From Petrotoga sp. UBA5851 (GTDB lineage: Bacteria; Thermotogota; Thermotogae; Petrotogales; Petrotogaceae), in NCBI GenBank assembly GCA_002431635.1, contig DJGH01000001.1:13761-47884 (forward strand): DNA of 34,124 nt, in the 5' to 3' direction. Positions 15,836-23,757 of this stretch are shown here, one piece after another. Within the stretch, counting starts at the first letter, position 1. Every line of letters starts with the position of its first letter. The notes beneath the pieces were generated by a model. That model made no database searches. It worked only from the letters and a program-made list of their open reading frames with translations, and was not told the DNA's origin. The position numbers were made by a program, and so were the translations under genes.

Positions 15836-15836
15836 T
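15809..15836 (+). promoter_or_regulatory. Promoter of the yicC-remA-gmk-rpoZ operon
   Basis: TTGAAA (15809-15814) and TATAAT (15831-15836) with a 16-base spacer. The hexamers lie over the last codons and stop of the cysteine desulfurase gene, and the expected start of transcription is about 10 bases before the yicC ATG region. It allows the housekeeping operon to be transcribed independently of the upstream gene. Confidence 0.7.
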
Positions 15837-15853
15837 ACTAACGAGGTGAGAAT

Positions 15854-16732
15854 ATGAGAAGCATGACCGGTTATGGAAGAATAGAGAAAGTTGTAGGAAA
15901 TTATAACTATACAGTAGAGATAAAATCTCTGAATGGAAAGTACCTTAATCTAAAAACATCACTTGCCGGCATCTTTTCGCCGCTTGAGCTTAAGCTCCAG
16001 GATTATCTGAAGAAGCACTTCGGAAGAGGAAACCTCAATGTGTATGTGGATATAAGGTTTGTAAATCCGGAAAATTTTGTGCAGATTGACAGCGGCCTTG
16101 CTAAAGCTTACTATCATGCTCTTTCAAAAATAAAGACTGATCTTTCTATGAATGATGATATTACCTTGGATATTCTTACAAGATTTAAGGAGATAATAAG
16201 AATAAATCTCGACGAGCAGTCCATGGATGAAGTGTGGTCAGGGCTAAGCCAGTGTCTCAATGATGTGGTTGTGGAGGTAAAAAAATTCCAGAACAGAGAA
16301 GGCTTAAACCTTAAATTACTGATTACCGATTATATAGATCAACTTTCCGATATAGTTGAAAATATTTATGCCAAATCACTTGAAATGAAGGAAGTATTTA
16401 TGCAAAAGCTGACCGAAGACCTTAACCAGCTCCTTAAACCAGACACCAAAATAAACCCAGACCGTCTGGAGCTTGAAGTTGCAATGCTGGCTGAACGCTC
16501 TGATATCTCTGAAGAAATAGAACGATTGAAAATTCATCTCAAACGCTTCAGAGAAATCCTGGAATCCCCTGAAGAACTTAAGGGACAGAATCTTGACTTT
16601 TTGTCGCAGGAAATGCACAGAGAGTTCAATACTATAGCTTCGAAATCCAAAATTGCAGAAATAACTAATTGCTCGATCGATGGACGGGTGATTGTTAACA
16701 AAGTACGGGAGCAGGTACAGAATATCCATTAA
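15854..16732 (+). CDS. yicC: YicC/YloC family endoribonuclease
   Basis: 292 residues, the standard length. The N-terminal MRSMTGYGR signature opens the YicC-like N domain (about 1-155); the C-terminal DUF1732 region (about 205-292) contains RSDISEEIERLKIHL, GQNLDFLSQEMHREFNT and the final KVREQVQNIH. Characterised homologues are endoribonucleases involved in RNA turnover. RBS GAGGTGAG precedes the ATG. It heads a tightly packed operon whose next three genes (remA, gmk, rpoZ) have the order conserved in Firmicutes and Thermotogota. Confidence 0.95.
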   Translation: MRSMTGYGRIEKVVGNYNYTVEIKSLNGKYLNLKTSLAGIFSPLELKLQDYLKKHFGRGNLNVYVDIRFVNPENFVQIDSGLAKAYYHALSKIKTDLSMNDDITLDILTRFKEIIRINLDEQSMDEVWSGLSQCLNDVVVEVKKFQNREGLNLKLLITDYIDQLSDIVENIYAKSLEMKEVFMQKLTEDLNQLLKPDTKINPDRLELEVAMLAERSDISEEIERLKIHLKRFREILESPEELKGQNLDFLSQEMHREFNTIASKSKIAEITNCSIDGRVIVNKVREQVQNIH

Positions 16733-16753
16733 CAAATTTTTGGAGGTGCTTAT

Positions 16754-17047
16754 ATGTACGGTCTTATAAACATTGGTTTCGGGAATGTTGTGGTTGGAGA
16801 TAGAGTTATTGCAATCGTTAATCCTGGTTCCCAGCCGCTTAAAAGACTTAGGGATGTTGCAGAACAGCAGGGAAAACTTTTGGAAGTGAACCACGGCAGA
16901 AAAACAAGGGCATTTATTATAACCGACTCAGGTCACGTTATAGCCAGTGCTATTCAGCCTGAAACCATTACCAGCCGTTTTTTCCAGAGTTTCTACGATA
17001 TAGAAAAGGCTTTGGAAAGAATCAGAAAAGAGGCTTTCAATGAATGA
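16754..17047 (+). CDS. remA: RemA-like DNA-binding regulator (DUF370)
   Basis: 97 residues beginning INIGFGNVVVGDRVIAIVNPGSQPLKR, the hallmark of the DUF370/RemA family. In Bacillus RemA forms ring-like oligomers that bind clustered direct repeats and activate matrix and osmoprotection genes; here the target is unknown. The basic residues near KRLRD and NHGRKTRAFI fit DNA contact. RBS GGAGGTG lies seven bases before the ATG. The stop overlaps the guanylate kinase start by 8 bp, implying translational coupling, a gene pair conserved across many Gram-positive-type operons. Confidence 0.94.
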   Translation: MYGLINIGFGNVVVGDRVIAIVNPGSQPLKRLRDVAEQQGKLLEVNHGRKTRAFIITDSGHVIASAIQPETITSRFFQSFYDIEKALERIRKEAFNE

Positions 17048-17672
17048 TGCAACAAAAAACGGTATTCTTTACGTAGTCAGCGGTCCTTCAGGCGCCGGAA
17101 AATCTTCCATCATAAAAAAGGCCCTGCAGTCTGTTCAAGGCTTTTCTTACTCTGTTTCCTTCACAACCAGGCCTGTACGTCCTGACGAAGCTGACGGAAT
17201 AGATTATTTTTTTGTTGACGATATCGGATTTGATGAGATCATAGAAAAGAACGATTTCCTTGAATGGGCAAACGTACACGGTTATAGATACGGAACTTCC
17301 AAAAGCCACGTTGAAAAAAAGCTTGATGACGGCTATAATATAATTCTTGACGTTGACGTTCAGGGAGCTGTAAATATTAAAAATGTTTTGCCTGAAAGAA
17401 CAGTCACCATTTTTGTGGCACCTCCTTCTTATGATGATCTCAGCAAAAGGCTTTCCCAGCGTGCTACGGAAAATGAGCGTGATCTGAAAAAAAGATTGGA
17501 GGACGCTAAAGCTGAATTAGCTAAAATTCCTTACTTTGACTATCTTATAGTTAATTCGGTTCTCGCTGAATCTATAAGCCAGCTGATTTCAATTATAATC
17601 GCTGAGCAGCTTAAAGTGAAAAGAGTTGCGGAACATCTCGGACAGTACAAATTTTTCAGAAATAATCCCTGA
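17040..17672 (+). CDS. gmk: Guanylate kinase
   Basis: 210 residues. Converts GMP and ATP to GDP and ADP in the cytoplasm. P-loop GPSGAGKS at residues 15-22, GMP-binding 'SFTTRPVRPDEADGIDYFFV' (about 40-59), 'EWANVHGYRYGTS' (about 75-87) and the lid-region 'RLSQRATENERDLKKRL' are all present. It begins inside the end of remA (8-bp overlap) and is followed 16 bp later by rpoZ, a conserved pairing that links nucleotide supply and RNA polymerase. Confidence 0.97.
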   Translation: MNDATKNGILYVVSGPSGAGKSSIIKKALQSVQGFSYSVSFTTRPVRPDEADGIDYFFVDDIGFDEIIEKNDFLEWANVHGYRYGTSKSHVEKKLDDGYNIILDVDVQGAVNIKNVLPERTVTIFVAPPSYDDLSKRLSQRATENERDLKKRLEDAKAELAKIPYFDYLIVNSVLAESISQLISIIIAEQLKVKRVAEHLGQYKFFRNNP

Positions 17673-17688
17673 ATCTTCGGAGGCAAGC

Positions 17689-17925
17689 ATGAAAACAAAT
17701 GTAAACTACGATAAGATAATTAAAGAAGTGAACTTCAAGTATGCTGTCCCTATAATTGCAGCTAAAAGAGCAGAAATTTTAAAGGACAGTGAGGAAATTC
17801 AGAACTCTACTATAAAAACTCAGGACGGAAACTATGTTACTATCGCTTTGAGAGAAATAGAACTCGGAATAATAAAAGTAAAAGACGTCGACAAACTTAA
17901 CTCTCTAAGGACTGAAATGAAATGA
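17689..17925 (+). CDS. rpoZ: RNA polymerase omega subunit
   Basis: 78 residues from the ATG at 17689, chosen because CGGAGG lies 6-7 bases upstream and because an earlier ATG at 17626 falls inside gmk. Omega assists assembly of the beta' subunit. The helix 'KYAVPIIAAKRAEIL' and the 'ALREIELGIIKVK' segment match the family core. The usual A-R-A-x-E is present here as AKRAE. The stop overlaps the next gene's start (ATGA). Confidence 0.9.
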   Translation: MKTNVNYDKIIKEVNFKYAVPIIAAKRAEILKDSEEIQNSTIKTQDGNYVTIALREIELGIIKVKDVDKLNSLRTEMK

Positions 17926-18494
17926 ACTCCCTGCGCAGAGGCCTGATCATATTATTCTCTGTTTTACTGACCTTTACGGGACTTTATGCGGGAACTTTTT
18001 ATGATCTTGGATTTTCTGTTCTCAACGATGTTTCACCTTTTAAGGTTGCCGTAAGAGGCGGAATAGAATCTCCAAATATTAATTTCAGCTTTGATATAAA
18101 CCCTAATCTGACTCCCCTGAGCCTTGTTTCTGTTACGGACATAAATGCTCTTCTTTATGGTTTTAACGAAAACACGAGCATCCACGGCGGAATGATATGG
18201 TACTACGATAGGGCTACTCTTCCTGCCACGGATACAGTTTCCGCAAACAGGAGCCAGCCGGATCTATATCTCGGAATATCTTACAAACTTGATTTCCTAA
18301 AGGTAGATCTTAATTTTTGTTATCCGCTCATAAAAGATTTTAAACCCAGTCAGAACCTACTGGACTACTTTATGATAAAGACTGTATTTACTTTTCCCAG
18401 ACCACATGAATCTTTTATAGATGATCTGAAGTTTGAATTACGGTTCAGCAGTCTCAGACGCGATTTTTCAATATATATTTCCGAACCGTTCTGA
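17922..18494 (+). CDS. Exported protein of unknown function, beta-rich
   Basis: 190 residues. An N-terminal signal peptide is clear (basic MNSLRR, hydrophobic core to about residue 22, likely cleavage near LYA-G). The rest alternates hydrophobic and polar residues in short stretches, with turns rich in Asn, Pro and Asp, and ends with a terminal phenylalanine, features seen in small outer-membrane beta-barrels. I recognise no family. It overlaps the rpoZ stop by 4 bp, and its own stop overlaps the next start by 1 bp (TGATG), so it is translationally coupled into the operon ahead of a pseudopilin-like gene. Periplasmic or outer-membrane location is inferred. Confidence 0.65.
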   Translation: MNSLRRGLIILFSVLLTFTGLYAGTFYDLGFSVLNDVSPFKVAVRGGIESPNINFSFDINPNLTPLSLVSVTDINALLYGFNENTSIHGGMIWYYDRATLPATDTVSANRSQPDLYLGISYKLDFLKVDLNFCYPLIKDFKPSQNLLDYFMIKTVFTFPRPHESFIDDLKFELRFSSLRRDFSIYISEPF

Positions 18495-18949
18495 TGAAAA
18501 GCACCAAGGAAGGGTTCATTCTCTTACAGAGCGTTTTTGAAATATTTTTTGTTTTTATGGGAACAATGACAGTCCTTGCTTGTTTTGCAAGGACTTTGTT
18601 TGTGTTAAAGCAATCGCTTGATTATATGCTTCAGGACGGAATAATGACCAATTCGGTAAAAACCGTCATTCTTATATGCAAAAACGAGGTTAAGCGAGTA
18701 GATGTAAAGCTTGAAACACCTTTTTATATGAGGCTTTACAGGCAGGATGGCTTCAGCCGGATCGGCTTTTACTACAATAAGAACCAGCATAAGCTTTACA
18801 GATACTCTAAAAACGATACGTCTTCAACAGGAGAAACTTATATTGCAGATAATGTTGATATGAGATACGAAAACTGCTTTGTGAAAGTTTCTTTCGGCAA
18901 CTCCCAGGAAATATGCTTATACTTACCGGACAACACTACGGAGGACTAA
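18494..18949 (+). CDS. Minor-pseudopilin-like protein with type III prepilin signal
   Basis: 151 residues. The N-terminus MKSTKEGFILLQSVFEIFFVFMGTMTVLACFA has the layout of a prepilin leader: six short charged residues, a Gly then Phe (cleavage G|F at 7/8), and a long hydrophobic helix. Position +5 is Gln instead of the usual Glu, as in the tip-type minor pseudopilins (GspK-like), which lack Glu5. The C-terminal part (about 45-151) is soluble, with a single Cys pair near 'KTVILICKNEV' and 'YENCFVKVS', compatible with a short pilin head; ComGF-like proteins have similar size. It probably sits at the inner membrane as part of a type IV pilus, competence or type II pseudopilus. Genes for the assembly ATPase and platform are not nearby. 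Confidence 0.6.
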   Translation: MKSTKEGFILLQSVFEIFFVFMGTMTVLACFARTLFVLKQSLDYMLQDGIMTNSVKTVILICKNEVKRVDVKLETPFYMRLYRQDGFSRIGFYYNKNQHKLYRYSKNDTSSTGETYIADNVDMRYENCFVKVSFGNSQEICLYLPDNTTED

Positions 18950-18950
18950 T

Positions 18951-20222
18951 ATGGCAAACAATATTATCGAATCTTATAAAGATTTGCAGGAAAAAATAAA
19001 GTTTGAAAATTCACAGATTTTTCTCGGGATGCTTGAGTCTCCTTATCCTACTTTCAGATCTAAAGCCATAAACGAGCTTGCAAAAATGAAGACCGAAACT
19101 CCTATAATAAAAGATTTTTTAGATGATAGCGATTTTTCTGTAAGATTTTCGGCCCTTAAGTACCTTGAAAAAATGGGAAAGCTAGAATTGCAGGAAACAG
19201 AAAAACTCTTGATTGACATTAATGCCGTGCTCCGAAAGGAAGCTGTCAGACTCTATATAGAACAAGATTTTGAACCCACAGAACGCGTGTTTATATGCTG
19301 CAGTGATCCTGATCCGTCAGTCAGGTATCAGCTTTTTACATCTTATATACAAAGCTTTCCGGACGAAACTTCTGTTATAGTTGAAAAAATGAGAAACGAT
19401 CCGTACATTAAAATTCAACAGCTCATAAAAGCGCTTGATGATATTTCAGGAACACTTTTATCTCAGGATGCTGATTCAAACGTAAAAAGAGCAGCTCTTT
19501 CAAGATATTACGAGAGTTCGGATTCAATAACTTTTTTTAATACCATAAAGGAAATATACCCCAAATCTGACAGGCAGACCAAAACCATCATTATACGTTT
19601 CTTTTCAGGACTGCCTGGAGATATAATAAAAGGATTTCTTGAGCAGAAGATTGAAGAAGAAAAGGATTACTCACTCCTGGTTGAGCTTGCAAAAGTTGCC
19701 AGAAAAGCCTGCGGAAAAGATTTTGTGCCATCATGGATGGTTGATATGTTCATAAAAAGCTCTGACACCATGATGATAAGCTATGGGCTTAAGCTTGCCG
19801 CAGATAAAGACGACATGACCTACGTATCCTTCTGCCGTGAGCTTCTAAACAGTATCGAGGATTCTCTTGTAATTGCCTGCATAAACTATCTGGTTTACTT
19901 TCAGGACTATTCACTTTCGGAAAGAATTCCTGACTTTATACAGAGCCTATCCTCCAAAAGAATAAGCGCCGCACTTAAGGTGGTAAAAAAACTGAAGCTA
20001 GATCAGTACACATACGAAATAGCTGCTATTGCCAAAGAAAAAAAATTCCCAGTATCCATACGTAAAAACGCATTGAATATTCTTCGTTACTTTAAAGTCA
20101 AGGAGATGTGGGATGTACCTTATAATATCCTTTTGGATTCTTCTGAACGCGGAGATCTTAAACTATGCGCACTTAATGCTCTTCTCAGACTTAATCCCGA
20201 GAAGGTAACCGATATACAGTAA
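18951..20222 (+). CDS. HEAT-repeat scaffold protein
   Basis: 423 residues, no signal peptide or membrane span. It consists of repeated pairs of helices with HEAT features: 'TFRSKAINELAKM', 'DSDFSVRFSALKYLEKMG', 'INAVLRKEAVRLYIEQ', 'DPSVRYQLFTSYIQS' and 'FPVSIRKNALNILRYF'. Such solenoids bind proteins and are not usually enzymes. ATG at 18951, one base after the upstream stop, with GGAGG nine bases before. Its stop overlaps the comFC start by 1 bp. The context (pseudopilin-like gene before, comFC after) suggests a role in a DNA-uptake or pilus-related assembly, which is inference. Confidence 0.82.
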   Translation: MANNIIESYKDLQEKIKFENSQIFLGMLESPYPTFRSKAINELAKMKTETPIIKDFLDDSDFSVRFSALKYLEKMGKLELQETEKLLIDINAVLRKEAVRLYIEQDFEPTERVFICCSDPDPSVRYQLFTSYIQSFPDETSVIVEKMRNDPYIKIQQLIKALDDISGTLLSQDADSNVKRAALSRYYESSDSITFFNTIKEIYPKSDRQTKTIIIRFFSGLPGDIIKGFLEQKIEEEKDYSLLVELAKVARKACGKDFVPSWMVDMFIKSSDTMMISYGLKLAADKDDMTYVSFCRELLNSIEDSLVIACINYLVYFQDYSLSERIPDFIQSLSSKRISAALKVVKKLKLDQYTYEIAAIAKEKKFPVSIRKNALNILRYFKVKEMWDVPYNILLDSSERGDLKLCALNALLRLNPEKVTDIQ

Positions 20223-20836
20223 TGATAAAAACTGTTGGAAATATTCTTGGAATGCTTTTGGACACCTGTTGTCTTGTATGCGGCAGTCCTTTACCGGCAG
20301 ATCAGCTTATATGTGAAAAATGCACCGACAGTTCTTATAATCCCTGCCGGACAGCCGGAGAGTATGAAATATACCACGCCGGCCATTACACATATCCTCT
20401 TTCTAATATCATAACTCTTTACAAGTATCATTCTCATCCGCGTATAAGTACCGTTTTGTCGGGTCTTTTATCACGGCTATATACAGATATGGACATGAAC
20501 TTGCAGGCTTTCACCGTAACTTTCATTCCATCAAACAGAAAGAGTATCTTTGAAAAAGGATTTACTCCTGCCGAACTGATTGCAAAAAAGTTTTCACATA
20601 CATTTGGGCTTGAGTTCAGAAAAATTTTTTCTTCTGAGTCAAAAGAAAGGCAGGTCACCCTTGATAAAGATAGGAGAACCTCCAATGTGAAACTTTATAT
20701 TGACGGTCATATTCCCAAAAAAACGGTTATAATAGACGATGTGTATACAACCGGAGCCACCATGCGCACCGCCTGCCGTCTTCTTGCGGAACAGTCATTG
20801 CGCGTTGTGGGTATAACCGTTGCAAAAACATCATAA
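20222..20836 (+). CDS. comFC: ComFC-like amidophosphoribosyltransferase
   Basis: 204 residues. N-terminal zinc-finger-like cysteines Cys17, Cys20, Cys31 and Cys34 (CLVCG...CEKC), then a phosphoribosyltransferase fold with 'KYHSHPRISTVLSGLL' (about 68-83), 'FIPSNRKSIFEKGFTPAELIA' (about 101-121) and the PRPP-binding VIIDDVYTTGATM (169-181). ComF homologues are required for natural transformation in many bacteria, where they act at the single-stranded DNA import/recombination step; the catalytic role is not settled. Start ATG overlaps the stop of the HEAT gene (TAATG). It follows a pseudopilin-like gene in the same operon, which supports a competence role. Confidence 0.9.
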   Translation: MIKTVGNILGMLLDTCCLVCGSPLPADQLICEKCTDSSYNPCRTAGEYEIYHAGHYTYPLSNIITLYKYHSHPRISTVLSGLLSRLYTDMDMNLQAFTVTFIPSNRKSIFEKGFTPAELIAKKFSHTFGLEFRKIFSSESKERQVTLDKDRRTSNVKLYIDGHIPKKTVIIDDVYTTGATMRTACRLLAEQSLRVVGITVAKTS

Positions 20837-20868
20837 ATTTTAAATTGTTCTATGGAGGTATACTATAC

Positions 20869-21945
20869 GTGAAAGGACTCAGACTGCTTTTTATGCTTCC
20901 TTTTCTGAGCATATTTGTACAGGTTGGTTTTTCTTCGGCTTTTTCACAGCTTTCTAATATCTATTCAAGTTCTGTTGCAGCAAGCACTTTTATTGGAGTA
21001 ACTCCTTTGACCGGTATATTTTTGGGATTTTTATGGGCCAGAATGCTTAAAAGATACGGAGAAAGAAAAACTTTTCTGACTGCACTTACTGGTTGGGCTG
21101 TCAGCATATTCTTTGTCGGTATCTTTCTGAATAATATTTTTGCAGCAATCATTTTCAGAGCAGTACAGGGCATATTTGAACCAGCACTGTATTCAACTGC
21201 ACTGACAGGTGTTTCAAAATCTAATATGAGTGTGAGTGAAAAAGTGAAATCTTACGGTATAATTGAACTCATGGGGAGCTTGGGAGCAGTAGCAGGACCA
21301 TCGGTAATCGGAAACAGTTTTCTTTTTGATCCTAAGCCTGTAATTGTTGGGTTTTCAGTTTTCTGTATCCTTTTTTGCTTCTTTGGATTTAAGCGGATTG
21401 ATACTATAAGAGCTGATCTTGAGAACCATGAAAAATCAACTTTTTCCTTTGAGATTTTCAAGGCTGTTTTTTTCGGTTTAGCTGTTCTTCTATCTATTGT
21501 TGCCATACAGGTTGCACTTCCATCATTTGTGGAAGACAGGTTCTCAAACCCTTTTTTGGGAAAGATGATGGTATCTGCTTTCTCTTTGTTTCTTATGATA
21601 GGCAATCTTGTAAAGCATAGAATAAAGGGAATTAATAGCTGGATGATTTTATTTGCTGCGCTTTTCCTGTTTTTTGCATACATGACAATTGATATCTCAA
21701 TACTGTTTGTAATATTTTTGAATATAGCAGGATTTTTTCTTGGAATAAACATGACCATGAGTTCCGAATATGCTTCTATGATAAGCAGCAGTTTCAAGGA
21801 TACCGGAATGACTCTTTTTTCTTCACTCAGAACAAGTGGAAACTTTATGGGACCTTATGTTGCCCAGGGCAATATGGGAAGTCTTGTTCTTTTTCTATCA
21901 GTCATTTCTCTCTTTTCCGCTGCTTTTCTAAAGACTGAAAAGTAA
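20869..21945 (+). CDS. MFS family transporter
   Basis: About 358 residues from GTG at 20869, preferred because GGAGG (20854-20858) lies 10 bases upstream; the longer reading from TTG at 20845 would place that site inside the gene. It has 10-12 hydrophobic spans and a cytoplasmic loop 'WARMLKRYGERKTFL' between spans 2 and 3, a degenerate form of the MFS signature. It is shorter than the 400 residues usual for MFS, and the centre contains a soluble linker 'RIDTIRADLENHEKSTF'. Substrate unknown; export of a small molecule is the most common role of this group. It follows comFC by 32 bp without a terminator. Confidence 0.86.
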   Translation: MKGLRLLFMLPFLSIFVQVGFSSAFSQLSNIYSSSVAASTFIGVTPLTGIFLGFLWARMLKRYGERKTFLTALTGWAVSIFFVGIFLNNIFAAIIFRAVQGIFEPALYSTALTGVSKSNMSVSEKVKSYGIIELMGSLGAVAGPSVIGNSFLFDPKPVIVGFSVFCILFCFFGFKRIDTIRADLENHEKSTFSFEIFKAVFFGLAVLLSIVAIQVALPSFVEDRFSNPFLGKMMVSAFSLFLMIGNLVKHRIKGINSWMILFAALFLFFAYMTIDISILFVIFLNIAGFFLGINMTMSSEYASMISSSFKDTGMTLFSSLRTSGNFMGPYVAQGNMGSLVLFLSVISLFSAAFLKTEK

Positions 21946-21966
21946 ATCTTATTAGGGGGTGCTTTT

Positions 21967-22674
21967 ATGAATCTAAGTATTGAAGGCTTTAGTTCCGTTT
22001 TCAGCAACTTTTACTTGCTTATTACATCCAACTGGATATTTATGCTTCCGATCGCTTTTCTTCTGGTAGTTTTATCTAAAGTATCTTCAAAACTTATAAT
22101 TTTTCTTCTTGGCTTTTACAGCGCTTATACGATGATGATACCTTATATGATGAGCTTCAGCCAGGTAAAAGATTTTATGAGTCAGTTCTCTCAGTATAAC
22201 TCTATTATCTTCCTTGCATTTGCTGCACTTATAGGGATACTGTTTTACTTTATCATCAAAGTAGCTGTGGGAATTGTGGGATTTCTTCTGGGAGGATTCA
22301 TTGGTTACTTCCTTGGTAATTCGCTGATTGTAATTTTTTTAGAACAGCTGAAGCAGTTTGAAAACATTTCTTACTACATTCCATGGGGCTGTCTTTTAAT
22401 AATTGGAATTATAACTGCTGTACTTATTTCAAAAAATTTTGAGACCATCACAGCCATTATATCGATAGTCTCAGGTTCACTTCTGATGTCGTTTTACTCT
22501 TTATTTCTCCTGGAAAAACATACTGGCATGAAGATCGGTGGAAATACTCTGCTCAAAGGCCTGGAGAATGTAAGCAAATCGGAAGGACTCATGTTACTTT
22601 TCTGTTTTATAATATATTGTAGTCTTGGTTTTTTTATAATATCAAGAAAAAAAAAGCTTAGGAGAACATCTTGA
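21967..22674 (+). CDS. Polytopic membrane protein, possibly DUF4203-like
   Basis: 235 residues with about seven hydrophobic spans and few charged residues in between. Repeated 'GF(Y/L)...' and 'VGIVGFLLGGFIGYFLGNS' Gly-rich helices (about 95-117) resemble the TMEM198/TM7SF3-like DUF4203 group, but the match is from general appearance. No catalytic or binding motif is seen. RBS AGGGGGTG precedes the ATG, and the stop overlaps the TTG start of the DNA glycosylase gene by 4 bp (TTGA), so the two are translationally coupled. Function unknown. Confidence 0.6.
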   Translation: MNLSIEGFSSVFSNFYLLITSNWIFMLPIAFLLVVLSKVSSKLIIFLLGFYSAYTMMIPYMMSFSQVKDFMSQFSQYNSIIFLAFAALIGILFYFIIKVAVGIVGFLLGGFIGYFLGNSLIVIFLEQLKQFENISYYIPWGCLLIIGIITAVLISKNFETITAIISIVSGSLLMSFYSLFLLEKHTGMKIGGNTLLKGLENVSKSEGLMLLFCFIIYCSLGFFIISRKKKLRRTS

Positions 22675-23297
22675 ATCTAAAGCAAACTCTGTACGGTCTT
22701 GAAAATAAAATAAATGATCTTGTTGAAGCCAGATTCCATGAGTTTGAGACTCTAGGAAGACATGGTTCAAATGAAGAACTCTTTTCAGAACTTTGTTTCT
22801 GCGTTATGACAGCTAACTGGACGGCAAAGGGTGGAATAAAAATTCAAAGCATTGTCGGTCCTGACGGGTTTGCATATATGAGTGAGGATGAGCTTACCAG
22901 TACACTCAGGCAAAATGGTCACCGTTTCTGGCGTACACGTGCAAAATACATATGCGCTAACCGATGGTTCATTAAGGATATTAAGAGTACACTTGACAAA
23001 CCAGCATTTGAATGCAGAAAGTATCTTGCCGAAAATCTTATGGGACTGGGTTGGAAAGAGGCAAGCCATTTTCTACGAAATACCGGGGCAAAAGATATTG
23101 CTATACTGGACAAGCATATACTCAAGCTTATGTTGGAAGAAGGGCTTATAGACCAGCTCCCTAAAAATGGCTGGACAGAAAAAAAGTACTTAAGCCACGA
23201 AAGTATTCTGAGAACCTTTTCAGAGGATATCGGGCATTCCCTCGGAAAGCTTGATCTGTACCTCTGGTACATAGCTAAAGGTTCTGTTGACAAGTAG
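22671..23297 (+). CDS. ogg: 8-oxoguanine DNA glycosylase/AP lyase (Ogg2 type)
   Basis: 208 residues, matching the Ogg2 family known from Thermotoga and archaea. It excises 8-oxoguanine from DNA and cleaves the abasic site. The helix-hairpin-helix region carries the catalytic Lys129 (LMGLGWKEASHFLRN, about 123-136) and Asp147 (IAILDKHILKL, about 143-153). The N-terminal 'LFSELCFCVMTANWTAKGG' is the conserved family helix. TTG start at 22671 with AGGAGA five bases upstream; no ATG would keep the N-terminus. It is the last gene of the 11-gene operon; about 105 bp without a clear terminator separate it from the next gene. Confidence 0.93.
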   Translation: MNLKQTLYGLENKINDLVEARFHEFETLGRHGSNEELFSELCFCVMTANWTAKGGIKIQSIVGPDGFAYMSEDELTSTLRQNGHRFWRTRAKYICANRWFIKDIKSTLDKPAFECRKYLAENLMGLGWKEASHFLRNTGAKDIAILDKHILKLMLEEGLIDQLPKNGWTEKKYLSHESILRTFSEDIGHSLGKLDLYLWYIAKGSVDK

Positions 23298-23402
23298 GAT
23301 TAACTTAACTATTTTTTAACCGCTTCTAAAAATAATAGTGATAGCATACTATCCTGTAAACAACGAAAATTCTTATTATAATATATGACGGAGGTGTATA
23401 TT

Positions 23403-23600
23403 GTGCCAATGTACAGATATTGCTGCCCTGTCTGCGGGAATGAATTTAGTGTTATGCATTCAATGAACGACAAGCCTATAGTAAAATGCGACAAATGCGG
23501 AAATACGGCAAAAAAAAGTATAAGCAGCGTTGGAATATCTTTTAAGGGGTCAGGATACTATATAACAGATTCAAAGACAACATCCAAGCATTCAACTTAA
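23403..23600 (+). CDS. FmdB-type zinc-ribbon protein
   Basis: 65 residues from GTG at 23403, seven bases after GGAGGT (23390-23395); an ATG at 23385 would precede its own ribosome binding site. The N-terminus MPMYRYCCPVCGNEFSV followed by VKCDKCGN gives C-x2-C and C-x2-C zinc ligands, the FmdB regulatory-protein/zinc-ribbon motif, and the following 'ISFKGSGYYITD' is also typical of the family. The role is unknown in most bacteria, with RNA or protein interaction suggested. A TATAAT lies at 23377-23382 with a poor -35; the implied transcript would start very close to the ribosome binding site. A Ser/Thr/Lys tail follows. Confidence 0.88.
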   Translation: MPMYRYCCPVCGNEFSVMHSMNDKPIVKCDKCGNTAKKSISSVGISFKGSGYYITDSKTTSKHST

Positions 23601-23632
23601 AAGAAATTTTACTGAAAGGAAATAATTTTCGA

Positions 23633-23661
23633 TTGACAAATGCCGCTTTATAAGGTATAAT
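23633..23661 (+). promoter_or_regulatory. Consensus promoter of the tRNA-Lys gene
   Basis: TTGACA (23633-23638) and TATAAT (23656-23661) with a 17-base spacer, an exact match to the sigma-A/70 consensus, ending 20 bases before the tRNA. It may also drive the infC operon if transcription passes the hairpin at 23835-23870. Confidence 0.92.
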
Positions 23662-23681
23662 AAATTTCGGTACACAAGAGT

Positions 23682-23757
23682 GGGCTATTAGCTCAGTTGG
23701 TAGAGCGACTGACTCTTAATCAGTAGGCCGCAGGTTCGAATCCCGCATGGCCCACCA
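23682..23757 (+). tRNA. tRNA-Lys (anticodon CTT)
   Basis: 76 bases with encoded CCA. The acceptor stem GGGCTAT pairs with ATGGCCC (one G-T pair), the D stem GCTC/GAGC is intact, and the anticodon stem ACTGA/TCAGT encloses loop CTCTTAA with anticodon CTT. The T arm is GCAGG-TTCGAAT-CCCGC; its third pair is A-C, a mismatch where A-T is usual. Variable loop is 5 bases. Decodes AAG. Confidence 0.95.

Noticed and set aside
17626..17688. Longer rpoZ reading frame starting inside gmk
   Set aside because: The ATG at 17689 has GGAGG at proper spacing and gives the normal omega N-terminus.
23287..23315. TTGACA with a TATTTT 17 bases downstream at the end of the ogg gene
   Set aside because: The -10 is poor and the next gene is about 90 bases away with a closer TATAAT, so it is not convincing.
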